A DNA stretch of 64,000 bases from Pacificoceanicola sp049341065 (GCF_049341065.1 NZ_JBMPIX010000019.1:1-64000), one strand, 5' to 3'. Counted from the stretch's first letter, positions 25,520-34,751 are shown. The notes: generated by a model from the letters alone, not told the origin. Translations and numbers: made by a program.

Positions 25520-26734
25520 ATGCGCACAGAACGTCTTAGCTTTCCCGGCCATTCCGGCGCCACTCTGGCGGCCCGCCTCGACATGCCGCAAGGTCCGCAT
25601 CTTGCCACAGCGCTTTTTGCCCATTGTTTCACCTGCGGCAAGGACATCCCGGCGGCCAAGCGCATTTCGGCGCGGCTTGCGGCCATGGGCATCGCCGTGC
25701 TGCGCTTTGACTTCACAGGCCTTGGACATTCCGAAGGCGAGTTCGCGAATACCACCTTCACCTCCAACGCCGCCGATCTCGAGGCCGCCGCCGCCCATCT
25801 GGAAGAAATCGGCATGCCGCCAAGCCTGCTGATCGGCCATTCTCTGGGCGGGCTTGCGGTGCTTCAGGCCGCCTCCCGGATCGCATCGGTGCGCGCGGTG
25901 GTCACCATCGGAACTCCCTTCGATCCCGCCCATGTGACCGACCATTTCGGCGCACAGCTTGAAGCCATCCAGTCCGAAGGCCGCGCGCAGGTTTCGCTGG
26001 GCGGGCGCCCTGTGACCATTGGCCATGACTTTGTGAAGGACGTGCGCAATCAGGACTTGGCCCCCACCATCGCCGGGTTGAAACGGGCCCTGTTGGTGCT
26101 GCATGCGCCGCGCGACGAGATTGTCGACATCTCAAACGCGACCAAGATCTTCACCGCTGCCAAACATCCCAAAAGCTTTGTCACGCTGGACGAGGCCGAT
26201 CACCTGATCAGCGCGCCGCGCGATGCCGAATACGCCGCCGAGGTGATCGCCGCATGGGCCGGGCGTTACCTGGATCTGGCACCGCCCGCGCCGCCAATCG
26301 GTGCCCCCGAGGGCATTACTCGCGTCTCCGAAGCCGATCCTAGCGGCTTTTTGCAGGACATCCAGAACGGGCCACATCACCACGCCCTTGCTGATGAACC
26401 CAGGGCCTATGGCGGCACCAATCGCGGCATGTCGCCTTACGGCTTTCTGGCGGCAGGTCTGGGCGCCTGTACCTCGATGACCATCCGCATGTACGCACGG
26501 CGCAAGGGCTGGCCACTCACCCATGTCTGCGTTGACGTCACCCACGACAAGCTGCACGCGCAGGACGCCGGAACCGGGGCCGAAACCCGCATCGATGCCT
26601 TTACCCGCCGCATTACCCTGAGCGGTGCTCTGAGCGATGACCAACGCACGCGGCTTTTGGAGATCGCGGACAAATGCCCGGTGCACAAGACCCTCGAAAA
26701 AGGCGCAACGATCAAGACCGAGTTGACAAGCTAA
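25520..26734 (+). CDS. Alpha/beta hydrolase - OsmC fusion protein
   Basis: A 404-residue two-domain protein. Residues 1-255 are an alpha/beta hydrolase with the nucleophile motif GHSLGG (Ser108) and a late acidic/His pair (Asp199, His228). Residues 270-404 are an OsmC/Ohr-like domain with Cys317 in LGACTSMTIRMYA and Cys386 in KCPVHKTL, the two redox cysteines of peroxidase members. The combined architecture occurs in many Proteobacteria. Function in hydroperoxide or acyl-thioester detoxification is inferred. Confidence 0.92.
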   Translation: MRTERLSFPGHSGATLAARLDMPQGPHLATALFAHCFTCGKDIPAAKRISARLAAMGIAVLRFDFTGLGHSEGEFANTTFTSNAADLEAAAAHLEEIGMPPSLLIGHSLGGLAVLQAASRIASVRAVVTIGTPFDPAHVTDHFGAQLEAIQSEGRAQVSLGGRPVTIGHDFVKDVRNQDLAPTIAGLKRALLVLHAPRDEIVDISNATKIFTAAKHPKSFVTLDEADHLISAPRDAEYAAEVIAAWAGRYLDLAPPAPPIGAPEGITRVSEADPSGFLQDIQNGPHHHALADEPRAYGGTNRGMSPYGFLAAGLGACTSMTIRMYARRKGWPLTHVCVDVTHDKLHAQDAGTGAETRIDAFTRRITLSGALSDDQRTRLLEIADKCPVHKTLEKGATIKTELTS

Positions 26735-26804
26735 AGCCCAAGTGGCGCACGTTCTGCTGCTTCACCTTGTTCCAAATACCCAAAAAACAACGTCGTTAAA
26801 CAGC

Positions 26805-26834
26805 AAAAGGCCGGGTACAAAGACCCGGCCTTTT
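26805..26834. terminator. Bidirectional terminator between the OsmC fusion and bioY
   Basis: Stem AAAAGGCCGGGT / ACCCGGCCTTTT of 12 perfect pairs with a six-base loop. Tracts of A and T on either side fit both convergent genes. Confidence 0.9.
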
Positions 26835-26867
26835 CCAATGTTTGCAATCAGGGTTTCCCCTTTGGGC

Positions 26868-27467
26868 TTAGCCGCGGGCGCGGCCAACCAGTTTCCATGC
26901 GGCGGGCAGAACCAGCGCGGCCAGAACCAGCTTGAGCACGTCACCCATCACAAAGGGGGTCAAGCCCCACTGCAGGATCGGCTTGTCCCAGCCGTAGAGC
27001 ATCCCCAGCCAGATCAGGCCCGGCACATAGATGATCACGTTGCCCAGCAGCATGGCACCCGCCATTTTACCAGCCGTGCGATCCCAGCCCGCACGGGCCA
27101 GAACGCCCAGCATGACAGTTGCCAGCACGTAGCCGACCAGATAGCCGCCAGTGCCGCCCATCATGTACTCAAGCCCGAAGGCCTCGGCCGAAGAGCCTGC
27201 GAACACGTCAAAGCCAAGAGCGCCTACGATCATGTAGCCAAGAATGGTCACCAGTCCCAGACGGGCGCCATAGGCCGCGCCCAGCGTCAGCACGGCAAAG
27301 GTCCCCATGGTCATTGGCACGGGCCACATCGGCACCTTGATTTTTGCGGCCAGTGCCAGAATGGCAATGCCCATCACAACCAAAGCAACCTGCTTGACGC
27401 GCAGCGCAACGCCTTCATTCGCGCCAAAGGCCTCGGCCAGCACATTGCGGTTCATCGTGAGGTTCAT
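26868..27467 (-). CDS. bioY: Biotin transporter BioY
   Basis: A 199-residue membrane protein with about six hydrophobic segments, the substrate-binding component of biotin uptake. It shows VPMWPVPMTMGTFAVLTLGAAYGARLG and GGTGGYLVGYVLA, the family signatures. The ATG at 27467 is preceded by AAGGGGGA; an in-frame ATG five codons upstream is less well placed. No bioM/bioN ATPase or permease is adjacent, so it either works alone or with energising components elsewhere. A palindrome lies upstream (see 27574-27587). Confidence 0.95.
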   Translation of the reverse strand: MNLTMNRNVLAEAFGANEGVALRVKQVALVVMGIAILALAAKIKVPMWPVPMTMGTFAVLTLGAAYGARLGLVTILGYMIVGALGFDVFAGSSAEAFGLEYMMGGTGGYLVGYVLATVMLGVLARAGWDRTAGKMAGAMLLGNVIIYVPGLIWLGMLYGWDKPILQWGLTPFVMGDVLKLVLAALVLPAAWKLVGRARG

Positions 27468-27573
27468 GTCGTCCCCCTTCATCCTGAAATTGTTCTCTAG
27501 TGTTCTGCCTCAAGCCCCATGCTATCGCAAGCCTGCTTGCGCATTGCGGGTCAACAAATTTGCAAAACGCGTA

Positions 27574-27587
27574 TTTGCAATTGCAAA
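27574..27587. promoter_or_regulatory. Palindrome upstream of bioY
   Basis: A perfect 14-base palindrome, TTTGCAATTGCAAA, about 107 bases before the bioY start, with an additional half site TTTGCAAA at 27559-27566. It sits between bioY and the divergent gene at 27750, so it could serve either. It is unlike the BioR box known from Alphaproteobacteria. Regulator unknown. Confidence 0.45.
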
Positions 27588-27749
27588 CCCGGCGCCAATT
27601 TGGGCGGCAGAAGAGCACAAACATAACGATACCAGGATGTATAAAACACAACCACAAGCTTACTTCAGGGTTGTATGGTAGTCCAGTCTCGGACAGGCTG
27701 GTGACCAAGCGCCGCCTGCCACCTCGAACAACCGTGGAAAAATCAACTT

Positions 27750-28184
27750 ATGCCGATCCAAGCCCATGTCGTCGACAATTCAAGGCTTCTGTGCGTCCGC
27801 TTCAGCGGAGAACCAAACGGTGATGAAATACTGGGCATGGCAAAGCACCTCACCGCGCTTCCCGGATATTGGCCGGGCATTCCGGAGCTGGTGGATTCGT
27901 CGCGCGTCCTGAGCACGGATCTGGATTATGCTTCGATGCGGGCCGTGGTTCGCGCGGCCATCGACAAGGACAAAGGCCTGACCACCACAAAGCGGATCAG
28001 TTTTTTCGCGCCGGATGACACCAATTTTGGAATGGCACGGATGTTTTGCACGATCACGGACACGGCGCCGGAACCAATCGAAGCTGGCGCCTTTCGCACC
28101 GAAGCGGAAGCACTGGGTTTTGTCGGCCGGATTGAAACAAGGCTTGCCGAAATTCCCGGCTACGTGGCGGCATTCGGAGGCTGA
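27750..28184 (+). CDS. Small soluble protein of unknown function (STAS/SpoIIAA-like size and pattern)
   Basis: A 144-residue cytoplasmic protein. The opening MPIQAHVVDNSRLLCVRFSGEPNGDEILGMAKHL and ELVDSSRVLSTDLDYASMRAVV resemble the alternating strand-helix pattern of STAS/SpoIIAA-like proteins, but I cannot assign a family. It is transcribed alone and faces the pntAB operon tail to tail with a hairpin in between. Confidence 0.7.
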   Translation: MPIQAHVVDNSRLLCVRFSGEPNGDEILGMAKHLTALPGYWPGIPELVDSSRVLSTDLDYASMRAVVRAAIDKDKGLTTTKRISFFAPDDTNFGMARMFCTITDTAPEPIEAGAFRTEAEALGFVGRIETRLAEIPGYVAAFGG

Positions 28185-28205
28185 CGGCAGGCTCTCCAAC
28201 AAAAA

Positions 28206-28228
28206 GGGGCGCTCCGAAGGAACGCCCC
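28206..28228 (-). terminator. Terminator of pntAB
   Basis: A ten-pair stem with one mismatch (GGGGCGCTCC / GGAACGCCCC) next to AAAAA, a T tract on the minus strand, 24 bases after the pntB stop. It may also stop the plus-strand neighbour. Confidence 0.8.
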
Positions 28229-28251
28229 AATTCATGAACTGCGCCCCGGAA

Positions 28252-29730
28252 TTAGGGGATCTTGGTCAGCAGCTCGCCAATCGATTGCTTGGCATCGCCG
28301 TAGTACATGCGCGTGTTCTCTTTGTAGAACAGCGGGTTTTCGATCCCGGAATAGCCGGTGCCCTGACCACGCTTGGACACAAACACCTGCTTGGCCTTCC
28401 ACACTTCGAGAACCGGCATCCCCGCGATGGGCGAGTTGGGATCTTCCTGTGCGGCAGGGTTCACGATGTCGTTCGACCCGATGACGATGACCACATCCGT
28501 ATCCGGGAAGTCTTCGTTGATCTCGTCCATCTCAAGCACGATGTCGTAAGGCACCTTGGCTTCGGCAAGAAGCACGTTCATGTGCCCGGGCAGACGGCCT
28601 GCAACGGGGTGGATCGCGAAACGCACGGTCTTGCCCTGCGCGCGCAGCTTGCGCGTCAGTTCAGCGACGTTCTGCTGCGCCTGCGCCACGGCCATGCCGT
28701 AGCCCGGCACGATCACAACGCTGTCCGCCTCTTCCAGAGCGGAGGCCACACCATCTGCGTCGATCGACACCTGTTCGCCTTCAACTTCCATCTGCGGGCC
28801 GGTGGAGCCACCAAAGCCGCCAAGGATCACCGAAACGAACGAGCGGTTCATCGCCTTGCACATGATGTAGGACAGGATCGCACCGGACGAGCCGACCAGC
28901 GCGCCGACCACGATCAGCAGGTCATTGCCCAGCGTGAAACCAATCGCCGAAGCCGCCCAGCCCGAATAGCTGTTGAGCATCGAGACAACCACCGGCATGT
29001 CGGCGCCGCCGATGCCCATGATCAGGTGATAGCCGATGAAGAAGGCAAAGACCGACATCAGCAGCAAGGCCCAGAAGCCCGCGCCGTTGAGGTAGGCAAT
29101 CAGCAGCAGGAACGACAGGATCGCCGCGCCGAGGTTCAGCATATGCCCGCCGGGCAGTTTTTTCGCCGACGAGGTCAGCTTGCCCGCCAGTTTGCCAAAG
29201 GCCACGACCGATCCGGTAAAGGTCACCGCACCGATAAAGACGCCTAGGAAAACCTCGACCTTGAGAATGGCGATTTCCGCGCCGGTTTTGTGCGACAACA
29301 CGGCGGCAAAGCCTTTGACGCCACGCTCGTGCATGGCGGCGGCAATGCCGGTCTCGGTCAGGCCGGCTGGCAACGCGGCCTTGATTTCCATGACCCGGGC
29401 CAGCTCGATATGAGCGTTGTAGCCGATGAACACGGCCGCCAGACCCACGAAAGAGTGCAGCGCCGCAACCAGCTGGGGCATTTCGGTCATTTCAACCCGC
29501 TTGGCCAGCACCGTACCGACGCCCGCGCCGATCAGCATCGCGATCAGCAAGAAGCCATAGTTGCCGATCCCCGGACCGAAAGTCGTGAACAGCACCGCCA
29601 GACCCATGCCGACAATACCGTACCAGACAGCGCGCTTTGCGCTTTCCTGGCCAGACAGCCCGCCAAGGCTGAGGATGAACAGAACGCTCGCGGTAATGGC
29701 CGCGGCGGTCACCAATTGATCTCCGAACAT
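28252..29730 (-). CDS. pntB: NAD(P)(+) transhydrogenase subunit beta
   Basis: The beta subunit of the proton-translocating transhydrogenase, which drives NADPH formation from NADH with the proton gradient. The 492-residue protein has an N-terminal block of about nine membrane helices and a C-terminal NADP-binding domain III (VIVPGYGMAVAQAQ, HPVAGRLPGHMNVLLAEA, VVIVIGSNDIVNPAA). It follows pntA by 16 bases and ends at a hairpin. Confidence 0.97.
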   Translation of the reverse strand: MFGDQLVTAAAITASVLFILSLGGLSGQESAKRAVWYGIVGMGLAVLFTTFGPGIGNYGFLLIAMLIGAGVGTVLAKRVEMTEMPQLVAALHSFVGLAAVFIGYNAHIELARVMEIKAALPAGLTETGIAAAMHERGVKGFAAVLSHKTGAEIAILKVEVFLGVFIGAVTFTGSVVAFGKLAGKLTSSAKKLPGGHMLNLGAAILSFLLLIAYLNGAGFWALLLMSVFAFFIGYHLIMGIGGADMPVVVSMLNSYSGWAASAIGFTLGNDLLIVVGALVGSSGAILSYIMCKAMNRSFVSVILGGFGGSTGPQMEVEGEQVSIDADGVASALEEADSVVIVPGYGMAVAQAQQNVAELTRKLRAQGKTVRFAIHPVAGRLPGHMNVLLAEAKVPYDIVLEMDEINEDFPDTDVVIVIGSNDIVNPAAQEDPNSPIAGMPVLEVWKAKQVFVSKRGQGTGYSGIENPLFYKENTRMYYGDAKQSIGELLTKIP

Positions 29731-29746
29731 ATCTAACTCCGCAGCC

Positions 29747-31318
29747 TTAAGATTTCTGGAACATGGCCAACATGCGGCGCGTCACGAGGAAGCCACCGAC
29801 AATGTTGATCGTCGCCACAAGCACGGCGATGGTCGACAGGAAGACCACCACACCGCTGCCCGACCCGATCTGAAGCAGAGCGCCCAGAACGATAATGCCG
29901 GAAATGGCATTGGTCACGGCCATCAGCGGCGTGTGCAGCGAATGCGCGACCCCCCAGATCACCTGGAAGCCGACAAAGCAGGACAGCACAAAGACGATAA
30001 AGTGCTGCATGAACGACGGCGGGGCAACAAGACCAAGCAGCGCCATGACCACGCCGCCAACGACCAGCAAGGTCGCCTGAGACTTGGTCTGCGCCTTGAA
30101 GGCGGCCACTTCGGCGGCGCGCTTTTCTTCGGCTGTCAGCTCTTTGGGCTTTTCTTTCTTCTGCGCCGCGATGGCCGCCACTTTCGGCGGCGGCGGCGGG
30201 AAGGTGATTTCCCCCTGATAGGCCACGGTCGCGCCACGGATCACGTCGTCTTCCATGTTGTGATTGACCTTGCCGTCCTTCTCGGGCGTCAGGTCGGTCA
30301 TCATGTGACGGATGTTGGTCGCATAAAGCGTCGAGGATTGTGCCGCCATCCGGCTGGGGAAGTCGGTATAGCCGATGATGGTCACGCCATTGTCGGTCAC
30401 CACCTTCTGGTCCATCACGGTGCCTTCGACGTTGCCCCCCTTTTCGGCGGCAAGGTCAACGATCACCGATCCCGGCTTCATCGCCTTGACCATGTCCTCA
30501 AGCCACAGCTTGGGCGCTTCACGGTTCGGGATCAGCGCCGTGGTGATGACGATATCGACCTCGGGGGCCAATTCGCGGAACTTGGCAAGCTGCGCCTCGC
30601 GGAACTCGGGCGAAGAGACCGAGGCATAGCCGCCGGTGGCCGCGCCATCCTGCTGCTCTTCCTCGAAATCGAGATAGACGAACTCGGCGCCCATCGATTC
30701 AACCTGCTCGGCCACTTCGGGGCGCACGTCGAATGCATAGGTGATCGCACCAAGACTGGTCGAGGTACCGATCGCCGCCAGACCGGCGACACCGGCGCCA
30801 ACCACCAGAACCTTGGCTGGGGGCACTTTGCCCGCAGCGGTAATCTGCCCGGTGAAGAACCGGCCAAAGTTGTTGCCCGCCTCGATCACGGCGCGATAGC
30901 CAGCGATATTGGCCATCGAGGACAGCGCATCCATCTTTTGCGCGCGGGAAATCCGCGGCACCATTTCCATGGCGATGACATTGGCGCCCTTGGACTTGGC
31001 CAATTCCAGACCCTCGGCGTTGCCGCCCGGGTTGAAGAAGGTGATCAGCGTCTTGTCCTTGTTCAGGCGCTTGAGCTCCGTATCCGTGGGGATACGGACC
31101 TTGGCGATGATATCCGCCTCTTTCCAAAGCGCGGCGGCGGTGCCGACAACGGTCGCACCGGCGGCCTCGTAATCCGCGTCCGCAAACCCGGCAAGCGCGC
31201 CTGCGCTCTTCTCGATCAAGCACTCATAGCCCAGCTTCTGCAAGGCCGTTGCCGAATCCGGGGTCATCGCAACGCGCGCTTCCCCTGCTTCGACTTCCTT
31301 TGGCGTCCCAATTTTCAC
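29747..31318 (-). CDS. pntA: NAD(P)(+) transhydrogenase subunit alpha
   Basis: The alpha subunit carries the NAD-binding domain I (about residues 1-380, with VVGAGVAGLAAIGTSTSLGA and RMAAQSSTLYATN) and four C-terminal membrane helices. It is the undivided form, unlike the split PntAA/PntAB of some Alphaproteobacteria. The GTG at 31318 is preferred as start: it lies five bases after AGGGGGA and gives the usual VKIGTPKE opening. The ATG five codons upstream overlaps that ribosome site. Confidence 0.94.
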   Translation of the reverse strand: MKIGTPKEVEAGEARVAMTPDSATALQKLGYECLIEKSAGALAGFADADYEAAGATVVGTAAALWKEADIIAKVRIPTDTELKRLNKDKTLITFFNPGGNAEGLELAKSKGANVIAMEMVPRISRAQKMDALSSMANIAGYRAVIEAGNNFGRFFTGQITAAGKVPPAKVLVVGAGVAGLAAIGTSTSLGAITYAFDVRPEVAEQVESMGAEFVYLDFEEEQQDGAATGGYASVSSPEFREAQLAKFRELAPEVDIVITTALIPNREAPKLWLEDMVKAMKPGSVIVDLAAEKGGNVEGTVMDQKVVTDNGVTIIGYTDFPSRMAAQSSTLYATNIRHMMTDLTPEKDGKVNHNMEDDVIRGATVAYQGEITFPPPPPKVAAIAAQKKEKPKELTAEEKRAAEVAAFKAQTKSQATLLVVGGVVMALLGLVAPPSFMQHFIVFVLSCFVGFQVIWGVAHSLHTPLMAVTNAISGIIVLGALLQIGSGSGVVVFLSTIAVLVATINIVGGFLVTRRMLAMFQKS

Positions 31319-31463
31319 GGTTGTCCCCCTCATTCAGGAAATTTCCACGCCCCTTACGGAACGTCATTTGGCAATCGGTCTACAGTCCTGACCTACCGAC
31401 CACAAGCTATGCGGCGCGGCCATGTCAGGCATCGCGCGCTGTAGATCACAGGTAACAGGTAAA

Positions 31464-31916
31464 TTAAACCCACCTTCTCGTTTGTTGCGTGTACTTGTGA
31501 AACTCAGCAAGAAACTTGCGCCTCAAGCGCGCTTCTTCCGGCTCGATAAAGCGTTTTTCGATAATCCAGACGAAAAGCGGGATCAAAGGCAGGCTCAGCA
31601 CCGCGTCCCAATACAGGATCATCCCGGCCAAAACGAGCGAATCGCCCAGATAAATAGGGTTGCGAGAACGTTTGAAGATCCCGCTGGTGACCAGCCGTGC
31701 GGCCTGCCGATGCGGGATGATCGTGGTCTTGTGCCGGTTCATTTCATAGGCCGCGAGCAGCATCAGAACGAGCCCTGCCCCCACCAGAAGCCCGCCCAAA
31801 AGGTCCGCGACGACAGGACCAAAGTTCAATCCCATGGCGTGGTAGGTCTTTTGCCACCAAGCCACAAACAGGCACCCCAGCAACCACACGGGCGGCATAT
31901 CCAGCCATTTCATCAT
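31464..31916 (-). CDS. Isoprenylcysteine/phospholipid methyltransferase-like membrane protein
   Basis: A 150-residue membrane protein with about four hydrophobic segments. The motif LVTSGIFKRSRNPIYLGDSL followed by the terminal FIEPEEARLRRKFLAEFHKYTQQTRRWV matches ICMT/PEMT-type methyltransferases, where the RNP-x-Y and E-E positions bind AdoMet. The acceptor is unknown. Two adjacent ATGs (31916 and 31913) follow a GAGGA site. Transcribed alone, upstream in map order of the pntAB promoter. Confidence 0.85.
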   Translation of the reverse strand: MMKWLDMPPVWLLGCLFVAWWQKTYHAMGLNFGPVVADLLGGLLVGAGLVLMLLAAYEMNRHKTTIIPHRQAARLVTSGIFKRSRNPIYLGDSLVLAGMILYWDAVLSLPLIPLFVWIIEKRFIEPEEARLRRKFLAEFHKYTQQTRRWV

Positions 31917-32162
31917 TGTGCGATATCCTCGATTCTCACAGGCAAGGGCGCTGCGCCCCATTGGCGTATCAGCCCAGGACCATAACGCAACCTGTGCGCC
32001 AAGCGTAGGTCGTGGTCAGTCAAACAAGCGCCGCCGCGCGCTGGAACGCGCGTTGCGCAGGCGCGCAAATGTCGAAGGTGTGGGCTGCTGATCTTTTTGC
32101 CCGTCAAAAAGACAGCCCTGCCCACCCGCTGTGCGCGCTGGGACGTGCTGGGACGCGTAGCG

Positions 32163-33113
32163 TTATTCCCACTCCATTTCTTCATAGACGCGGCCGGCAT
32201 TCTTGGTGGCCAGTTCCTCGAAGGTATCTAGATACTGCCAGCGGTCCTGATCCACGTAATAGGCCTCGGCCAGATCACCGCCCTCGTCGATATGGGCACC
32301 AATCTTCTCGCGCAGATCCCGCAGATATCCAACGGTTTCCAACGTCACCATCGCCATATTTGTCGGATGCCCATGTCCGGGGATCACGAAGGTCGCGCCA
32401 AGATCGGTGAACGGCCCTTCAAAGGTCTCGATCCAGCAGCTTGTGCAGGTGCCTTCAAAGATTGGCGGCATCCGCTCGTGAAAGGCCATATCGCCGGAAA
32501 TGACGATGCCCCACTGCGGAATCCAGACCTGCGTGTCACCGGGGTCATGCGCCGGACCAAGATGCAGGGCCTCAAGGGTCACGTCGCCCATCTCGATGAC
32601 ATATTTATCGCTGAAAGAGATGTTCGCAGGCACCACCCGCGTCCCTTCGGCCTTGTCGCGATTGTACCGTTGCATCCCCTGAAGGATGAAATCGCCATCC
32701 TCCTCGACCACCGCGATGGCATCTTCATGCGCAAGAATGTCGACGCCAAGATCCGCCCAGTAAGAATTGCCCAATATGGCATGCCCTTGACCGTTCTCAT
32801 TGATCACCAGCTTCACCGGCTGATCCGTCACCGCCTTGATCTCTTCATGCAGGGCTGCCGCCAGACGCGCGCTTGCACCACCGTTGATCACCACGACCCC
32901 GTCGCCTGTCACCACAAAGGACAGGTTGTTGTTGTGTCCGGAGTTCTCGTAGGTCGGCGGCGCCGTCGCCCCGATCGCGGAATAGACCTGCGGGATCACC
33001 TGCACCGGCTTGTTGTACAATTCAGACTGCGGATACATGTCCGCGATATCCTCATGCGCCCAGGCCGCGCTTGTCAGCAACGTGCCCGCCAAGACCAAAC
33101 CCATCTGTTTCAT
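32163..33113 (-). CDS. Secreted metallo-beta-lactamase-fold protein with altered metal motif
   Basis: A 316-residue protein with signal peptide (1-19, cleavage near AWA-HE). The overall plan is metallo-beta-lactamase: NNNLSFVVTGDGVVVINGG, a central motif region, LHLGPAHDPGDTQVW (His189, Asp193), SGDM (Asp208) and PGHGHP (His247). The usual HxHxDH motif is replaced by NENGQGHA at 105-112, so its four positions read Asn107, Gln109, His111 and Ala112. The second half of the site is kept. It may bind one metal differently or not at all. The nearest known relatives in architecture are the SoxH-like/quinoprotein-linked MBL proteins. No linked partner is obvious. Confidence 0.85.
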   Translation of the reverse strand: MKQMGLVLAGTLLTSAAWAHEDIADMYPQSELYNKPVQVIPQVYSAIGATAPPTYENSGHNNNLSFVVTGDGVVVINGGASARLAAALHEEIKAVTDQPVKLVINENGQGHAILGNSYWADLGVDILAHEDAIAVVEEDGDFILQGMQRYNRDKAEGTRVVPANISFSDKYVIEMGDVTLEALHLGPAHDPGDTQVWIPQWGIVISGDMAFHERMPPIFEGTCTSCWIETFEGPFTDLGATFVIPGHGHPTNMAMVTLETVGYLRDLREKIGAHIDEGGDLAEAYYVDQDRWQYLDTFEELATKNAGRVYEEMEWE

Positions 33114-33142
33114 TGTCAGAACCCTCCCTCAAGACGCGCATA

Positions 33143-33160
33143 CATTCGCATACGTGAATG
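33143..33160. promoter_or_regulatory. Inverted repeat in the MBL/SDR intergenic region
   Basis: CATTC and GAATG arms spaced by eight bases within a stretch that also repeats GCATAC. It lies 30 bases before the MBL gene and about 80 before the SDR. It may be a small operator, but the arms are short. Confidence 0.25.
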
Positions 33161-33240
33161 CCTTTGCCAAGAAGCGACAGCCGACGCCTTGTCACAGCCC
33201 CACTCTGCGATAGGGTACGGCCAAACTCAGGGAGAAACAG

Positions 33241-33990
33241 ATGCTCACAGGCAAACACGCATTGGTCACCGGTGGCGGCACAGGGATCGGCCTTGCCATC
33301 GCGCAGGCCCTCGCCGCGCAAGGCGCAGAGGTCACCATCACCGGCCGCCGTCCCGGCCCGCTCGAGGCCGCAGCAAGCGCCCATATCCATCCTCTCGTCA
33401 TGGACGTGATGCAGGAAGCTTCGGTCGTCCAAGGCATCGAAGCCGCCGTCAACGCCCGTGGCCCGATCCAGATCTGCGTGCCCAATGCCGGCATCGCCGA
33501 GGGCCGCGCCCTGCTGAAAACCGATATGGATTTCTGGCGCCGAATGATGGCCACCAATGTCGATGGCGCGTTCCTGACGATCCGGGAATCCCTCAAATCC
33601 ATGACCCAGACCGACTGGGGCCGCGTCATCGCCGTGTCCTCCATCGCCGGAATTCGCGGCCTCAAGGGCGCGCCGACCTACACCGCCAGCAAACACGCCC
33701 TGCTCGGCCTGATCCGCGCGCTGGCCGCCGATTACGCCACCAAACCCTATACCTTCAACGCGCTTTGCCCGGCCTATGTCGACACCGACATCGTGACCAG
33801 CAACGTCACCTCGATCATGAAACGCACCGGCATGGACGAAGCCGCCGCCCGTGATCTCATGGTCGGGGTCAACCCGCATGGTCGGCTGATCGCGCCCGAA
33901 GAAGTCGCCGAAGCCGCGCTGTTCCTCTGTGGTGACCACTCCGGAAGCGTCAACGGTCAGGCCATCCAGATCGCAGGCGGCGAAGTCTGA
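33241..33990 (+). CDS. Short-chain dehydrogenase/reductase
   Basis: A 249-residue classical SDR. It has VTGGGTGIGLA (cofactor), NAG within VPNAGIAEG, and the catalytic Ser-Tyr-Lys set in VSSIAGIRG and YTASKHALLG. The C terminus SVNGQAIQIAGGEV is typical. The second half, FNALCPAYVDTDIVTSNV, resembles 3-hydroxybutyrate- and 3-hydroxyacyl-CoA-type dehydrogenases, but the substrate cannot be fixed. GGGAG precedes the ATG. It is divergent from the MBL gene. Confidence 0.9.
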   Translation: MLTGKHALVTGGGTGIGLAIAQALAAQGAEVTITGRRPGPLEAAASAHIHPLVMDVMQEASVVQGIEAAVNARGPIQICVPNAGIAEGRALLKTDMDFWRRMMATNVDGAFLTIRESLKSMTQTDWGRVIAVSSIAGIRGLKGAPTYTASKHALLGLIRALAADYATKPYTFNALCPAYVDTDIVTSNVTSIMKRTGMDEAAARDLMVGVNPHGRLIAPEEVAEAALFLCGDHSGSVNGQAIQIAGGEV

Positions 33991-34119
33991 CGCCCCGCCA
34001 AGCCTTTCACTGGTCCACAAATATCCCGGGGGAGTCGCCAAAGGCGACGGGGGCAGCGCCCCCCGGGCAGGCACCGCCTGCCTGTTGAAAATCCTGCGCG
34101 CCGCAGGCGCTCTGCTGCG

Positions 34120-34710
34120 TCAAACCGCCAAGGCCGCGCCGAACAACCGCGCCAAACGGTCCAGATGCGCCAGATACCCTGCGTAATCCGGTGTCCGCCC
34201 GCCGGCCTTGGCCCCCTCCAGGGCCGCCAGCATGGTGCTGGCAAGATCCTCTGGCCTGTCCAGCAAGGTCACGCGCCCGGCGGCGGCCTCTTGCCGTAAC
34301 CATGCGGCGAAGATCGCAACCAGACGCTCGGTCCCATCGCGCGCAAGATCTGCGGCCACCGTGCTGCCGACGTCCACCAGTTCCGAGCCATGCGGGCTTG
34401 TCAGAAGCATCGCCATGAACTCTCCGCCCTTGGCGCGAAAGGCGCGGGCCAGAACATCGGCAACGGGGCCAGGCTCGGACAGGGCCAAGGCCACCGCCTG
34501 CGCCGCATCTTCAAAGAACACCTGCACCGTCGAGCGAGCGATATCCTCTTTGCCCTGATAATACTGATACAGCGCAGGCCGCGACATGCCCGCCGCCTGT
34601 GCAATGTCCCCCATCGAGGTACGCCGGAATCCATATTGCGCAAAAACCGGGCAAGCCGCGTCAAGAATGGCGCGGCGCTTGACCTGATCCTTCAGAGTTG
34701 CATCTTCCAT
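34120..34710 (-). CDS. TetR-family transcriptional regulator
   Basis: A 196-residue regulator with an N-terminal TetR helix-turn-helix (about residues 11-57: AILDAACPVFAQYGFRRTSMGDIAQAAGMSRPALYQYYQGKEDI). The C-terminal part is the ligand and dimer domain, with no recognisable ligand. ATG 34710 was chosen, since the longer frame runs into the operator. It is divergent from the Mo-hydroxylase genes with only 89 bases between starts and is probably their local repressor. Confidence 0.92.
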   Translation of the reverse strand: MEDATLKDQVKRRAILDAACPVFAQYGFRRTSMGDIAQAAGMSRPALYQYYQGKEDIARSTVQVFFEDAAQAVALALSEPGPVADVLARAFRAKGGEFMAMLLTSPHGSELVDVGSTVAADLARDGTERLVAIFAAWLRQEAAAGRVTLLDRPEDLASTMLAALEGAKAGGRTPDYAGYLAHLDRLARLFGAALAV

Positions 34711-34739
34711 AATCAACACCTGACAAAAACGCCGCAAAC

Positions 34740-34751
34740 TGTCAATTGACA
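34740..34751. promoter_or_regulatory. Probable TetR operator
   Basis: A perfect 12-base palindrome, TGTCAATTGACA, sits midway between the divergent tetR and Mo-hydroxylase starts. Related half sites (TGTCAAAA near 34774, TGACAAAA near 34721) flank it. Position and spacing fit a TetR-type autoregulatory operator. Confidence 0.6.

Noticed and set aside
27468..27749. Search for a BioR operator before bioY
   Set aside because: No TTATMKATAA-like site was found; only the TTTGCAATTGCAAA palindrome stands out.
32163..33113. MBL-fold gene as a possible pseudogene
   Set aside because: The frame is intact with signal peptide and the rest of the fold; only the metal motif differs, so it is treated as a variant.
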